From: BPIH01 sp042408925
GTDB taxonomy: Bacteria; Chloroflexota; Limnocylindria; Limnocylindrales; CSP1-4
Direction of reading: 5' to 3'
Length of the DNA stretch: 10,521 bases
Assembly: GCA_042408925.1 (NCBI GenBank)
Contig: JBHOQO010000143.1
Coordinates: 1-10,521, forward strand
The stretch's first letter is position 1; each line of letters opens with the position of its first letter. Below are positions 1 to 6,620 of this stretch, piece by piece. Below the pieces are notes generated by a model that was not told the DNA's origin, did no database searches, and saw only the letters and a list, made by a program, of their open reading frames with translations. The translations under genes were made by a program, and so were the position numbers.

Positions 1-80
1 GAGAGCTCGCCCTGGAGGATCTTGGCCAGGACCCACGCCCGTTGCTGCTCCTTGGCGGTCATCGTGATCGTCGTCTCCAT
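1..80 (-). CDS. Transposase N-terminus of an insertion sequence, cut by the window edge
   Basis: Reading leftwards from an ATG at 80-78 gives 26 open codons, METTITMTAKEQQRAWVLAK and then ILQGEL, before the window ends. A second in-frame ATG lies at 62-60, so the exact start is uncertain; the bases before the first ATG (AGAG) are only a weak ribosome binding site. The stretch KEQQRAWVLAKILQGEL resembles the extreme N-terminus of ISNCY/IS1202-type transposases, in which a short helix precedes a helix-turn-helix domain that binds the element's ends; the catalytic DDE domain would lie outside the window. Two supporting facts are that the gene points away from the pur operon, and that the repeat pair at 90-128 sits directly before it, as expected at the end of an element. 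The family assignment rests on 26 residues and is from memory. It could also be a decayed copy, because only the start is visible. Confidence 0.6.
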   Translation of the reverse strand, partial: METTITMTAKEQQRAWVLAKILQGEL

Positions 81-89
81 CTCTGAAGA

Positions 90-128
90 CTGACAGATTC
101 ACGTTGCTGTTAGCCCTGACAGATTCAC
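90..128. repeat. Pair of 13-bp direct repeats at the insertion-sequence end
   Basis: CTGACAGATTCAC occurs at 90-102 and again, identically, at 116-128, a period of 26 bp. The copies lie between the transposase start and the pur promoter. Repeated TGACA-type motifs next to the transposase start are what one expects of transposase binding sites at the terminus of an ISNCY-like element. The outer boundary of the element, its inverted repeat and any target duplication cannot be fixed because the other end is not in the window; the boundary is probably near 116-140. They could instead be regulator sites, but the location favours the element. Confidence 0.5.
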
Positions 129-168
129 TTGGCTACGAGAATCGACCGCCGTCCGGCACCGTCCCCCT

Positions 169-177
169 TGGTATACT
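169..177 (+). promoter_or_regulatory. Extended -10 promoter for the pur leader
   Basis: TGGTATACT matches the extended -10 pattern TGnTATAAT with one mismatch in the hexamer (TATACT at 172-177). It is the only AT-rich hexamer of this quality between the insertion sequence and purA in a region that is otherwise strongly GC-rich. No convincing -35 hexamer sits 16-18 bp upstream (CCGTCC at 149-154), which is tolerated in extended -10 promoters or may point to an activator. Transcription would begin near 183-186. That would give a leader of about 330 nucleotides before purA. Confidence 0.55.
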
Positions 178-230
178 CGCTTCGTCCTCGACAGCCGCGG
201 ACAACCCCGCAGAGGAAGCAGGAGGAAGCG

Positions 231-263
231 TTGCTCGAGGAAGGCGCGACGTTCGCCCCGTGA
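231..263 (+). other. Possible 10-codon leader peptide ORF
   Basis: A TTG codon at 231 follows GGAGG (221-225) by 5 bases and opens a reading frame MLEEGATFAP that stops at TGA 261-263. TTG is also the apparent start of purS in this operon, with a similar site. The reading frame overlaps the 5' strand of the TGCTCG/CGAGCA helix, so a ribosome here would disrupt that fold. The codons show no obvious run of a regulatory amino acid. This is speculative, and the site may be a chance match in a purine-rich stretch. Confidence 0.2.
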
Positions 264-330
264 GACGGACGAGCACCTTCGACGACCGAAGCCGGCCGAC
301 GGGCCGACCAAGGGGGTCGTGTAACCAGGT

Positions 331-357
331 CCCGGGCGTCCGAGCCCCGGGTCTTTT
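331..357 (+). terminator. Intrinsic terminator-like hairpin in the purA leader
   Basis: CCCGGG (331-336) and CCCGGG (346-351) form a six-pair all-GC stem around a nine-base loop. The T-rich run TCTTTTCATTT begins at 352, immediately after the stem. This is the best intrinsic terminator pattern in the window and lies about 155 bases before the purA start, downstream of the promoter at 169-177. Because no other promoter is seen before purA, it would act as an attenuator unless it ends a separate small RNA. The tract is interrupted by C and A, so its strength is uncertain. Confidence 0.5.
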
Positions 358-513
358 CATTTCACCCGCCGGACTCACCAGGAGAGCCGCCGGCCGCGGC
401 GCGGCGGCCGGCCGATCCGGTCGTGCACCGGCCACCCGGGACGGACGGTCAGCCGCCAGCCCCGGAGCGGCTGGGGCCCGGAGACCCGGGGCCGGGCACC
501 GCGGAGGACCACG
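358..513 (+). promoter_or_regulatory. GC-rich structured 5' untranslated region of purA
   Basis: No gene is supported here. The segment holds strong hairpins: a nine-pair all-GC stem GCCGGCCGC/GCGGCCGGC (389-397 with 404-412), CAGCCGC/GCGGCTG (450-456 with 467-473), and GCCCGG/CCGGGC (476-481 with 492-497). The last ends six bases before the purA ribosome binding site GGAGGA (503-508), which is five bases from the ATG. There is no AT-rich -10 hexamer, so I see no promoter dedicated to purA. The folds could influence translation start or mRNA stability. They may also simply reflect the base composition. Confidence 0.4.
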
Positions 514-1824
514 ATGCCGGCGACCGTGATCGTCGGTCTCCAGTGGGGCGACGAGGGGAAGGGCAAGACGACCGACTTCCTCGCCGAGCAGGTCGCCATG
601 GTCGTCCGCTACCAGGGCGGCGACAACGCCGGCCACACCGTCGTCCTCGGCGGCGAGGTCTTCAAGCTCCACCTCGTCCCCTCGGGCGTCCTCTACCCCC
701 ACATCACCTCGGTCATCGGGCCCGGCGTCGTCGTCAACCCGGCGACCCTCATCGCCGAGCTCGACGAGCTCACCGCCCGCGGCGTCAACGTCGACAAGGT
801 CCGGGTCAGCCGGGCCGCCCACGTCATCATGCCGTACCACATCGCCCTCGACCGGGCGTCGGAGGCCCGCCTCGGAGCGGCCAAGGTCGGCACGACGGGG
901 CGGGGGATCGGCCCCGCGTACGCCGACCGGGCCGCCCGGATCGGGCTCCGGATGGAGGACCTCCTCGACCCCGACGTCGTCCGCCGGAAGCTCGAGCGGA
1001 TCCTGCCCGAGAAGAACGCCCTCCTCACCGGCGTCTACGGCCTTCCGCCCTGCGAGGCCGAACCCCTCGTCGAGCAGACCCGGGCCTGGGGCGAGCGACT
1101 CCGCGACCACCTCGTCGACGCGACCTGGCTCGTCCAGGACGCCCTCCGGCGGGGCGACCACGTCCTCCTCGAGGGCGCCCAGGGGACCCTCCTCGACCTC
1201 GACCACGGGAGCTACCCGTACGTCACCTCCTCGAGCCCCGTCGCCGGGGGCGCCTGCACCGGCGGCGGCATCGGCCCCCTCCAGGTCGACGAGGTCATCG
1301 GGGTCATGAAGGCCTATGCCACCCGGGTCGGTTCCGGACCCTTCCCGACGGAGCTCGAGGACGGCCTCGGAGAACGGATCGCCGAGCGCGGGCGCGAGTA
1401 CGGGACGACGACCGGGCGCCGCCGACGAGTCGGCTGGTTTGACGCCGTCTCGCTCCGCTACGCCGTCGCGGTGAACAGCGTCACGAGCATCATGCTGAAC
1501 AAGCTCGACATCCTGTCGGGGATCGACGAGCTCAAGCTCTGCGTCGCCTATGAGATCGACGGCCGGCGGGTCGAGGCCTGGCCGTCGTCCGCCGAGCTCC
1601 TCTCCCGAGCGCGGCCGATCTACGAGACGTTCCCCGGCTGGGCCGAGGAGATCCACGCCGTCCGCTCTCTCGCCGACCTCCCCGAGAACGCCCGCCGCTA
1701 CGTGACCGCCCTCGAAGAGCAGGCGGGGGTGCCGATCGTCCTCGTCTCGGTCGGCCCCGAGCGGACCCAGACGATCGAGCGGGCCTGGCGGCCGATGCGC
1801 CACCGGCCGCCGGTGCCCTCGTAA
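514..1824 (+). CDS. purA: Adenylosuccinate synthetase PurA
   Basis: A cytoplasmic enzyme that joins IMP and aspartate using GTP to form adenylosuccinate, the first committed step of the AMP branch. The 436-residue protein is of normal family length. Near the N-terminus GDEGKGK (12-18) is the phosphate-binding loop with the catalytic Asp13, and His41 in GGDNAGHT is the second catalytic residue, at the same numbers as in the E. coli enzyme. TTGRGIGP (127-134) and EGAQGTLLD (220-228) bind IMP and phosphate; GREYGTTTGRRRR (293-305) is the flexible aspartate-binding signature; NKLDIL (329-334) recognises guanine of GTP. The start is fixed by GGAGGA five bases before ATG. It is the first gene of the cluster, which is notable because purA is often apart from the IMP genes (for example in B. 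subtilis). Its product leads to a substrate of PurB, encoded two genes on. All key residues are intact. Confidence 0.97.
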   Translation: MPATVIVGLQWGDEGKGKTTDFLAEQVAMVVRYQGGDNAGHTVVLGGEVFKLHLVPSGVLYPHITSVIGPGVVVNPATLIAELDELTARGVNVDKVRVSRAAHVIMPYHIALDRASEARLGAAKVGTTGRGIGPAYADRAARIGLRMEDLLDPDVVRRKLERILPEKNALLTGVYGLPPCEAEPLVEQTRAWGERLRDHLVDATWLVQDALRRGDHVLLEGAQGTLLDLDHGSYPYVTSSSPVAGGACTGGGIGPLQVDEVIGVMKAYATRVGSGPFPTELEDGLGERIAERGREYGTTTGRRRRVGWFDAVSLRYAVAVNSVTSIMLNKLDILSGIDELKLCVAYEIDGRRVEAWPSSAELLSRARPIYETFPGWAEEIHAVRSLADLPENARRYVTALEEQAGVPIVLVSVGPERTQTIERAWRPMRHRPPVPS

Positions 1825-1841
1825 CGCCGGAGCGCCGGACC

Positions 1842-3269
1842 ATGCCCATCGTCCAGCCGACCCGAATCCTCATCCTCGGGAGCGGCGGCCGCGAGCACGC
1901 CCTCGCCTGGCGCCTCGCCGCCGAGCCCGGCGTGAACGAGGTCGTCGTCGCGCCCGGTTCCGACGGCGCAACGGCCGAACCGCGGGTCCGCCGGGCGGCC
2001 GTCGACCCCCTCGACCCGGACGCCGTCGTCGCCCTCGCCCGGCAGGCCGCGGTCGAGCTCGTCGTCGTCGGTCCCGAGGCCCCCCTCGCGGCCGGTGTCG
2101 CCGACGCCCTCCGGGCGGCCGCCATCCCGGTCTTCGGGCCGTCGGCGGCGGCGGCCCGGATCGAGACCTCGAAGGCCTTCTGCCACGAGGTCGCCGAGGC
2201 GGCCGGGGTCCGGATGGCCCGCGCTCGCGCCTTCGGGCCGGGCGAGCGGGAGCCGGCACGGCGCTTCGCCGCCGAACTGGCGGCTGGGCCGGGGGTCGTC
2301 GTGAAGGCCGACGGCCTCGCCGCCGGCAAGGGGGTGACCGTCGCCGCCGATCTCGCCGAGGCGGAGGCGGCGATCGAGCGGCTCTACGCCGCTGCCGGCG
2401 AGGCAGGCGCCGACCGGGGTCGGGACGGCACCGACCGTCCGGTCCTCGTTCTGGAGGAACGCCTCGTCGGGCGCGAGGCGAGCGTCATCGCCCTGACCGA
2501 CGGTGCGACCGCCGTTGCCCTCCCGGCGGCCCGCGACCACAAGCGGCTCCTGGCCGGCGACCGCGGCCCGAACACCGGCGGGATGGGCGCCTACAGCCCG
2601 CTCCCCGACCTCCCCGACGCCGCCGTTGCGGCGGTCCTCGACGCCGTCCACCGCCCGATCCTCGCCGAGCTCGCCCGCCGTGGAACGCCGTTCTGCGGCG
2701 CCCTCTACGCGGGCCTCATCCTCACCGCCGACGGCCCGGCGCTCCTCGAATGCAACGCCCGCTTCGGCGACCCCGAGGCCCAGGTCATCCTGCCCCGCCT
2801 CGGCGGTGCCCTCGGGCCGCTCCTCCTCGCCGCGGCCCGGGGCGAACTCGGGGCGGCCGTCGCCGGCGTCGGCATCGACGACGGCCTGCTGCCGACGCTC
2901 CCCGGGGCGACGGTCGGGGTCGTCCTCGCCGCGCCCGGCTACCCGGATGCGCCGCGGACCGGCGACGTCATCGAGGGGCTCCCGGAGCGGCCCGCCGCCG
3001 ACGTCCTCGTCTTCCACGCCGGGACTCGGCGCGATCCCGATGGTAGGTATCGGACCGCCGGGGGTCGGGTCCTCACCGTCGTCGGCCGGGGGCCGGATCT
3101 CGCCGCGGCGCGCCGGGCCGCCCTCGGCGTGGCCGAAGCGATCCGCTGGCCGGGGGTCCAGTACCGGACCGACATCGCCGCCGAGCTACCGCCGGCCGCC
3201 GAGGGCCCGGCGAGACCGGCTGCCGCCCCCGCCGCCGCTGCGCCGACCCCCGCAGGAGCCGAGCGATGA
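1842..3269 (+). CDS. purD: Phosphoribosylamine-glycine ligase (GAR synthetase) PurD
   Basis: This ATP-grasp enzyme joins glycine to the unstable 5-phosphoribosylamine made by PurF and yields GAR, step 2 of the pathway. Visible in order: the N-terminal GSGGREHAL (13-21), a pre-ATP-grasp region with VVGPEAPLAAG (75-85), the ATP-binding KADGLAAGKGV (155-165), GPNTGGMGAYSP (242-253), and the family signature ARFGDPEAQ (306-314), followed by a C-terminal domain. At 475 residues it is about 40-50 longer than usual. Part of the excess is an insertion near 184-200 (Gly/Asp/Arg rich) and part is an Ala/Pro tail after residue 446. The start ATG lies 17 bases after the purA stop, with GGAG at 1829-1832. 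The gene ends in an ATGA overlap with purB. Its substrate is short-lived, so co-expression with purF in one operon is sensible. Confidence 0.97.
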   Translation: MPIVQPTRILILGSGGREHALAWRLAAEPGVNEVVVAPGSDGATAEPRVRRAAVDPLDPDAVVALARQAAVELVVVGPEAPLAAGVADALRAAAIPVFGPSAAAARIETSKAFCHEVAEAAGVRMARARAFGPGEREPARRFAAELAAGPGVVVKADGLAAGKGVTVAADLAEAEAAIERLYAAAGEAGADRGRDGTDRPVLVLEERLVGREASVIALTDGATAVALPAARDHKRLLAGDRGPNTGGMGAYSPLPDLPDAAVAAVLDAVHRPILAELARRGTPFCGALYAGLILTADGPALLECNARFGDPEAQVILPRLGGALGPLLLAAARGELGAAVAGVGIDDGLLPTLPGATVGVVLAAPGYPDAPRTGDVIEGLPERPAADVLVFHAGTRRDPDGRYRTAGGRVLTVVGRGPDLAAARRAALGVAEAIRWPGVQYRTDIAAELPPAAEGPARPAAAPAAAAPTPAGAER

Positions 3270-4642
3270 TCCCCCGCTACACGCTCCCCGAGATGGGCGC
3301 CATCTGGACCGAGCAGGCCCGCTTCGAGCAGATGCTCCGGGTCGAGATCGAGGTCGCTCGCGCCCAGGCCCGCCGGGGGATCGTCCCGCCGGAGGCTGTC
3401 GCCGCCATCGAACGCCGGGCCCGGGTTGACCCGGCCAGGATCGCCGAGATCGAGCGGACGACCGACCACGACGTCATCGCCTTCGTCAGCCAGGTCGCCG
3501 AGGGTGTCGGCCCGGAGGGTCGCTATCTCCACCTCGGGCTCACCTCGTCCGACGTCCTCGACACCGCCCTCGCGCTCCAGCTCCGGGCAGCGGGCGAGCG
3601 ACTCCTCGCCGACTGCGACGCCCTCCTCGCCGCCCTCATCGACCGGGCGCGGGCCGAGGCGGACCGGCCGATGATCGGCCGGACCCACTCCGTCCACGCC
3701 GAGCCGATCACCCTTGGCGTCAAGCTCGCCGGCTGGGCCTTCGAGGTCGACCGCGACCGGCGTCGCCTCGCCGCCGCCTTCGCCGACGCGGCGACCGGGA
3801 AGCTCTCGGGGCCGGTCGGGACGTACAGCCACCTCGACCCGGACCTCGAGGCCGAGGTCTTGGGCGCCCTTGGCCTCCAGGTCGACCCGGTCAGCACCCA
3901 GATCGTCCAGCGCGACCGCCACGCCGCCGTCCTCGCCGCCGTCGCCGTCACGGGCGGGTCCCTCGAGCGCTTCGCGACCGAGATCCGGAACCTCGCCCAC
4001 ACCGAGATCGGCGAGCTTGCCGAGCCCTTCGCGCCCGGCCAGAGGGGGAGCTCGGCGATGCCCCACAAGCGGAACCCGATCCGCTCCGAGCGGATCGCCG
4101 GGCTCGCTCGCCTCCTCCGCGGCTACGCCCAGGTCGGCTTCGAGAACCAGCCGCTCTGGCACGAGCGGGACATCAGCCACAGCTCGGCCGAGCGGGTCGT
4201 TCTCCCCGATGCGACCATCGTCCTCGACTACATGCTCGTGACGATGACCCGCCTCGTCGAGGCCCTCGTCGTCCGGCCCGAGCGGATGGCCGAGAACCTC
4301 GAGCGGAGCCTCGGCCTCCACGCCGCCGGACGCGTCCTCCTCGCCCTCGTCGAGCGGGGCTGGAGCCGGGAGGATGCCTACGCCGTCGTCCAGGCGGCGG
4401 CCCTCCGGGCGGCCGACGAGCGGCGCCCCCTCCGGTCGCTCCTCGCCACGGAGGCGCCGATCGCGGGCACGCTCACCGCCGCCGAGCTCGAGGCCTGCTT
4501 CGACGAGGCGAGCTGGCTCCGCCACATCCCGACGATCATCGCCCGCCTCGACGCCCTCGAGGCCGAGCTCGCCGCCCGCCGCCGGGCGCGCCCGGCCGAG
4601 GCGGCGCCCCCGACCACGGAGGCCGCCGGTGTCGCTCGCTAG
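3266..4642 (+). CDS. purB: Adenylosuccinate lyase PurB
   Basis: A member of the fumarase/aspartase superfamily that releases fumarate twice in purine synthesis: SAICAR to AICAR (step 8) and adenylosuccinate to AMP. Its catalytic residues align with those of B. subtilis even by number: His68 in TTDHD and His141 in GRTHSVHAEP, and the mobile signature loop GSSAMPHKRNP spans 261-271 with the catalytic Ser. HLGLTSSDVLDT (89-100) and ENQPLWHERDISHSS (293-307) are further substrate-site segments. Active sites of the family are built from three subunits of a tetramer. The length of 458 residues exceeds the common 430 or so by an Ala/Arg/Pro tail after about 433. The ATG overlaps the purD stop as ATGA, with AGGAG at 3254-3258. 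Its two reactions link purC (SAICAR producer) and purA (adenylosuccinate producer), both in this operon. Confidence 0.97.
   Translation: MIPRYTLPEMGAIWTEQARFEQMLRVEIEVARAQARRGIVPPEAVAAIERRARVDPARIAEIERTTDHDVIAFVSQVAEGVGPEGRYLHLGLTSSDVLDTALALQLRAAGERLLADCDALLAALIDRARAEADRPMIGRTHSVHAEPITLGVKLAGWAFEVDRDRRRLAAAFADAATGKLSGPVGTYSHLDPDLEAEVLGALGLQVDPVSTQIVQRDRHAAVLAAVAVTGGSLERFATEIRNLAHTEIGELAEPFAPGQRGSSAMPHKRNPIRSERIAGLARLLRGYAQVGFENQPLWHERDISHSSAERVVLPDATIVLDYMLVTMTRLVEALVVRPERMAENLERSLGLHAAGRVLLALVERGWSREDAYAVVQAAALRAADERRPLRSLLATEAPIAGTLTAAELEACFDEASWLRHIPTIIARLDALEAELAARRRARPAEAAPPTTEAAGVAR
4618..4631 (+). promoter_or_regulatory. Ribosome binding site that sets the GTG start of purC inside purB
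   Basis: GGAGG at 4618-4622 stands six bases before GTG 4629-4631. Both lie inside the last codons of purB, which stops at 4640-4642, so purC overlaps purB by 14 bases. The frame is open far upstream, but there it encodes only Arg/Ser/Pro-rich sequence read out of frame through purB, and SAICAR synthetases begin close to the GKVRD motif. Residues SLASGYLRSGKVRDL after this GTG fit that. Confidence 0.75.
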
Positions 4643-5534
4643 CGGGTACCTGCGCTCGGGCAAGGTCCGCGACCTCTTCGCCGTCGGCGAGGACCGGATC
4701 CTCCTCGTCGCCAGCGACCGGATCAGCGCCTTCGACGTCGTCCTCCCGACCGAGATCCCCGACAAGGGTCGGGTCCTGACCGGCCTGTCGCGCTTCTGGT
4801 TCGCGACGACCCGCGACATCGTCCCGAACCACCTCCTCGCCACCGACCCGGCCGCCCTCCCCGAGCCGTGGGCCTCGGAGGCGGCGACGCTCCGGGGCCG
4901 GATCATGCTCTGCCGCCGGGCCGACGTCCTCCCGGTCGAAGTCGTCGTCCGCGGCTACCTCGCGGGCTCCGGCTGGCAGGAGTACCGCGCCGGCGGCGCG
5001 GTCTGCGGCGTCCGCCTCCCCGCCGGGCTCCGCGAGAGCGACCGGCTCCCCGAGCCGATCCTCACCCCGGCGACGAAGGCGCCGGCGGGTCAGCACGACG
5101 AGAACATCTCCTTCGAGCGGATGGCGGCGATCGTGGGTTCGGAGCTCGCCGAGCGGGTTCGAGCCATCGCCCTCGAGCTCTATCGCGTCGCGGCCGCCCG
5201 GACCGAGGCGGTCGGGATCATCCTCGCCGATACGAAGTTCGAGTTCGGGCTCGACCCGGCGAGCGGCGAGCTCCTCCTCGTCGACGAGGTCCTCACCCCC
5301 GATTCGTCGCGCTTCTGGGACGCCGCGACGTACGAGCCGGGCCGCCCCCAGGCGAGCTTCGACAAGCAGTTCGTCCGCGACTGGCTCCTCGCCCAGGCCT
5401 GGGATCGCCGCCCCCCGGCGCCGGCGCTCCCGCCGGAGATCGTCGAGGGGACCCGGCGGCGCTACGTCGAGGCGTTCGAGCGGATCACCGGGGCGAGCTT
5501 CGCCCGCTACCTCGAGGAGGACGTCGTTGCCTGA
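4629..5534 (+). CDS. purC: SAICAR synthetase PurC
   Basis: Joins aspartate to CAIR with ATP to give SAICAR, step 7. At 301 residues it belongs to the longer bacterial/yeast-like class (about 300) and not the 235-240 residue class typical of E. coli and Bacillus. GKVRDLF (11-17) forms the ATP-binding edge, followed by LLVASDRISAFDVVLP (25-40) and IPDKGRVL (43-50). The two family signatures are LPVEVVVRGYLAGSGW (101-116) and LADTKFEFG (199-207). QHDENISFE (155-163) and LLLVDEVLTPDSSRFW (215-230) complete the nucleotide and metal site. The start is a GTG chosen by its ribosome binding site and by homology. The gene overlaps purB by 14 bases and purS by 8. Its product is the direct substrate of the preceding gene's enzyme, PurB. 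Confidence 0.95.
   Translation: MSLASGYLRSGKVRDLFAVGEDRILLVASDRISAFDVVLPTEIPDKGRVLTGLSRFWFATTRDIVPNHLLATDPAALPEPWASEAATLRGRIMLCRRADVLPVEVVVRGYLAGSGWQEYRAGGAVCGVRLPAGLRESDRLPEPILTPATKAPAGQHDENISFERMAAIVGSELAERVRAIALELYRVAAARTEAVGIILADTKFEFGLDPASGELLLVDEVLTPDSSRFWDAATYEPGRPQASFDKQFVRDWLLAQAWDRRPPAPALPPEIVEGTRRRYVEAFERITGASFARYLEEDVVA
5514..5529 (+). promoter_or_regulatory. Ribosome binding site that sets the TTG start of purS inside purC
   Basis: GAGGAGG at 5514-5520 is six bases before TTG 5527-5529, and both lie in the last codons of purC (stop 5532-5534). The frame has no ATG or GTG before the conserved PurS core starts at FRFAVNVLPK, so TTG is the best start. The strong binding site may offset the weak initiation codon. 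PurS is needed in at least equal amounts to PurL and PurQ. Confidence 0.7.
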
Positions 5535-5883
5535 CCGAACCCGACCGTCGCTGCCCACCTTCCGCTTCGCCGTCAACGTCCTGCCAAAGCCCGGGATCCT
5601 CGATCCCCAGGGGCGGGCCGTCGAGCAGAGCCTGCCGCACCTCGACCTCCGGGGCATCTCCGACGTCCGGGTCGGGCGGCGGATCGAGTGCAGCGTCGAG
5701 GCCGCCGACGAGGCGGCGGCCCGGGCGATCGTCGAGCGGCTCGCCTCGGAGCTCCTCGCGAATCCCCTCATCGAGCGGTACGGGATCGAGCTCCTCGGGG
5801 CGACCTCGTCGATCCGCTCCGACGAGGTGGCGGGGGTCTCGCCGGCCGCCTCGGCGCCGAGTGAATCGGAGGTCGGCCGATGA
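5527..5883 (+). CDS. purS: FGAM synthase subunit PurS
   Basis: Small subunit of the three-part phosphoribosylformylglycinamidine synthase. In known complexes PurS dimers hold PurL and PurQ together and help carry ammonia from the glutaminase to the synthase site. The core, about residues 12-92, shows the usual pattern: FAVNVLPKPGILDPQGRAVE (14-33), then ISDVRVGRRIE (44-54), then ELLANPLIERYGIEL (75-89). At 118 residues it is longer than the typical 80-85. About 11 residues are added at the N-terminus and 25 Ser/Ala/Glu-rich residues at the C-terminus. The TTG start overlaps the purC end by 8 bases, and the stop overlaps purQ as ATGA. The C-terminal codons contain GGAGG (5868-5872), the ribosome binding site of purQ, which may explain part of the extension. 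Confidence 0.93.
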   Translation: MPDRTRPSLPTFRFAVNVLPKPGILDPQGRAVEQSLPHLDLRGISDVRVGRRIECSVEAADEAAARAIVERLASELLANPLIERYGIELLGATSSIRSDEVAGVSPAASAPSESEVGR

Positions 5884-6620
5884 GCGTCCGGGTCGGCGTC
5901 GTCGTCTTCCCGGGCAGCAACTGCGACCGGGACACGATGTGGGCCCTCTCCCTCGTCGGGGCGGAGCCCGTCGAGCTCTGGCACGAGCAGGCGAGCCTCG
6001 AGGGGGCGGCCGCGGTCATCCTGCCCGGCGGCTTCGCTTACGGCGACTACCTCCGGGCCGGGGTCATCGCCCGCTTCAGCCCGATCATGCGGGCCGTCGC
6101 CGACTTCGCCGCCGCGGGCGGTCTCGTCCTCGGGATCTGCAACGGCTTCCAGATCCTCGCCGAGGCGCACCTCGTCCCCGGCGTCCTCCTTCGGAACCGC
6201 TCCCTCCGCTTCGTCTGCCGGGAGGTCGTCATCGGCCCCGAGCGGCTCGACACGCCGTTCACGAAGGCCCTCGACGCGCCGCGGCCGCTCCGCCTCCCGA
6301 TCGCCCACGGCGAGGGCTGCTACTACGCCGACGCGGCGACCCTCGACGCCCTCGAGGCCTCGGGCGGCGTCCTCTTCCGGTACCTGCGGCCCGACGGCCG
6401 GCCGGCCCTCGACCCCGACGATCCGGCGAACCCGAACGGCTCCCTCCGGGGGATCGCCGGGGTGACCAACGCGGCCGGGAACGTCGCCGGGCTGATGCCC
6501 CATCCCGAGCGCGCCGCCGAGTCGATCCTCGGTTCCGACGACGGCCGCTGGATCCTTCGCTCCTTCGTCGAGAGCGCCGCCGAGCGGGCCGCCGCCGGCC
6601 TCGTCGAGGTGGCCCGATGA
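5880..6620 (+). CDS. purQ: FGAM synthase glutaminase subunit PurQ
   Basis: A class I glutamine amidotransferase that releases ammonia for PurL in step 4. FPGSNCDRD (10-18) is the N-terminal family motif; LPGGFAYGDYLRAG (48-61) forms the oxyanion region; the nucleophile elbow GICNGFQ (85-91) has Cys87. The catalytic pair His208 and Glu210 is in LMPHPE (205-210), and HGEG (143-146) is conserved in PurQ. All three triad residues are intact. At 246 residues it is near family length (about 225-230) with a slight extension at the C-terminus and an insert near 173-188. It starts in ATGA overlap with purS, with GGAGG seven bases upstream, and overlaps purL the same way. This suggests coupled translation of the three subunits. 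Confidence 0.97.
   Translation: MSVRVGVVVFPGSNCDRDTMWALSLVGAEPVELWHEQASLEGAAAVILPGGFAYGDYLRAGVIARFSPIMRAVADFAAAGGLVLGICNGFQILAEAHLVPGVLLRNRSLRFVCREVVIGPERLDTPFTKALDAPRPLRLPIAHGEGCYYADAATLDALEASGGVLFRYLRPDGRPALDPDDPANPNGSLRGIAGVTNAAGNVAGLMPHPERAAESILGSDDGRWILRSFVESAAERAAAGLVEVAR

Larger units (their letters stand above)
184..357 (+). ncRNA. Candidate structured leader or small RNA upstream of purA
   Basis: The segment between the promoter and the terminator-like hairpin can fold into a series of local helices. GCGG 197-200 pairs with CCGC 207-210. TGCTCG 232-237 pairs with CGAGCA 270-275 and closes a junction holding two further hairpins, GGCG/CGCC (243-246 with 254-257) and CCGT/ACGG (258-261 with 265-268). 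CTTCG/CGAAG (277-281 with 287-291), GGCC/GGCC (294-297 with 302-305) and GACC/GGTC (306-309 with 315-318) follow. ACGACC 282-287 could instead pair with GGTCGT 315-320, an alternative to these last hairpins. A purine-rich unpaired stretch at 211-229 repeats GAGGAAGC twice. I do not recognise any known riboswitch or RNA family. It may be an attenuator leader of the pur operon or an independent RNA of about 170 nucleotides. GC-rich sequence folds easily by chance, so the pairings alone are weak evidence. Confidence 0.35.

Noticed and set aside
142..154. -35 hexamer for the leader promoter
   Set aside because: CCGTCC at the right distance does not resemble TTGACA, and TCGACC (142-147) is 24 bp from the -10, too far.
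324..331. ACCAGGTC resembling a conserved stretch of the bacterial SRP RNA
   Set aside because: The matching GGAA loop and the GAAGCAGCC strand do not follow it; the GGAAGC-like sequence lies upstream, in the wrong order.
184..357. Purine (guanine/adenine) or PRPP riboswitch in the leader
   Set aside because: I cannot find the conserved purine-aptamer junction sequences (such as the UAUA-type and UUUCUACC-type segments) or the ykkC-type core; the fold does not match either from inspection.
104..529. 141-codon + strand frame spanning the leader into purA
   Set aside because: Crosses the insertion-sequence repeat, promoter and terminator-like hairpin; composition is Arg/Pro/Gly/Ala noise and there is no ribosome binding site.
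1825..1841. Terminator or promoter between purA and purD
   Set aside because: Only 17 bases, with a ribosome binding site; no hairpin with a T run and no -10 hexamer.
4374..4628. Upstream extension of the purC frame to an ATG inside purB
   Set aside because: Encodes Arg/Ser/Pro-rich out-of-frame sequence from purB; SAICAR synthetases start near the GKVRD motif, and a good binding site precedes GTG 4629.
4868..6616. Upstream extension of the purL frame giving a 1380-residue fusion
   Set aside because: The extra part is out-of-frame reading of purC, purS and purQ. PurL starts properly at ATG 6617 in ATGA overlap, and large-type PurL is not expected with separate purS and purQ.
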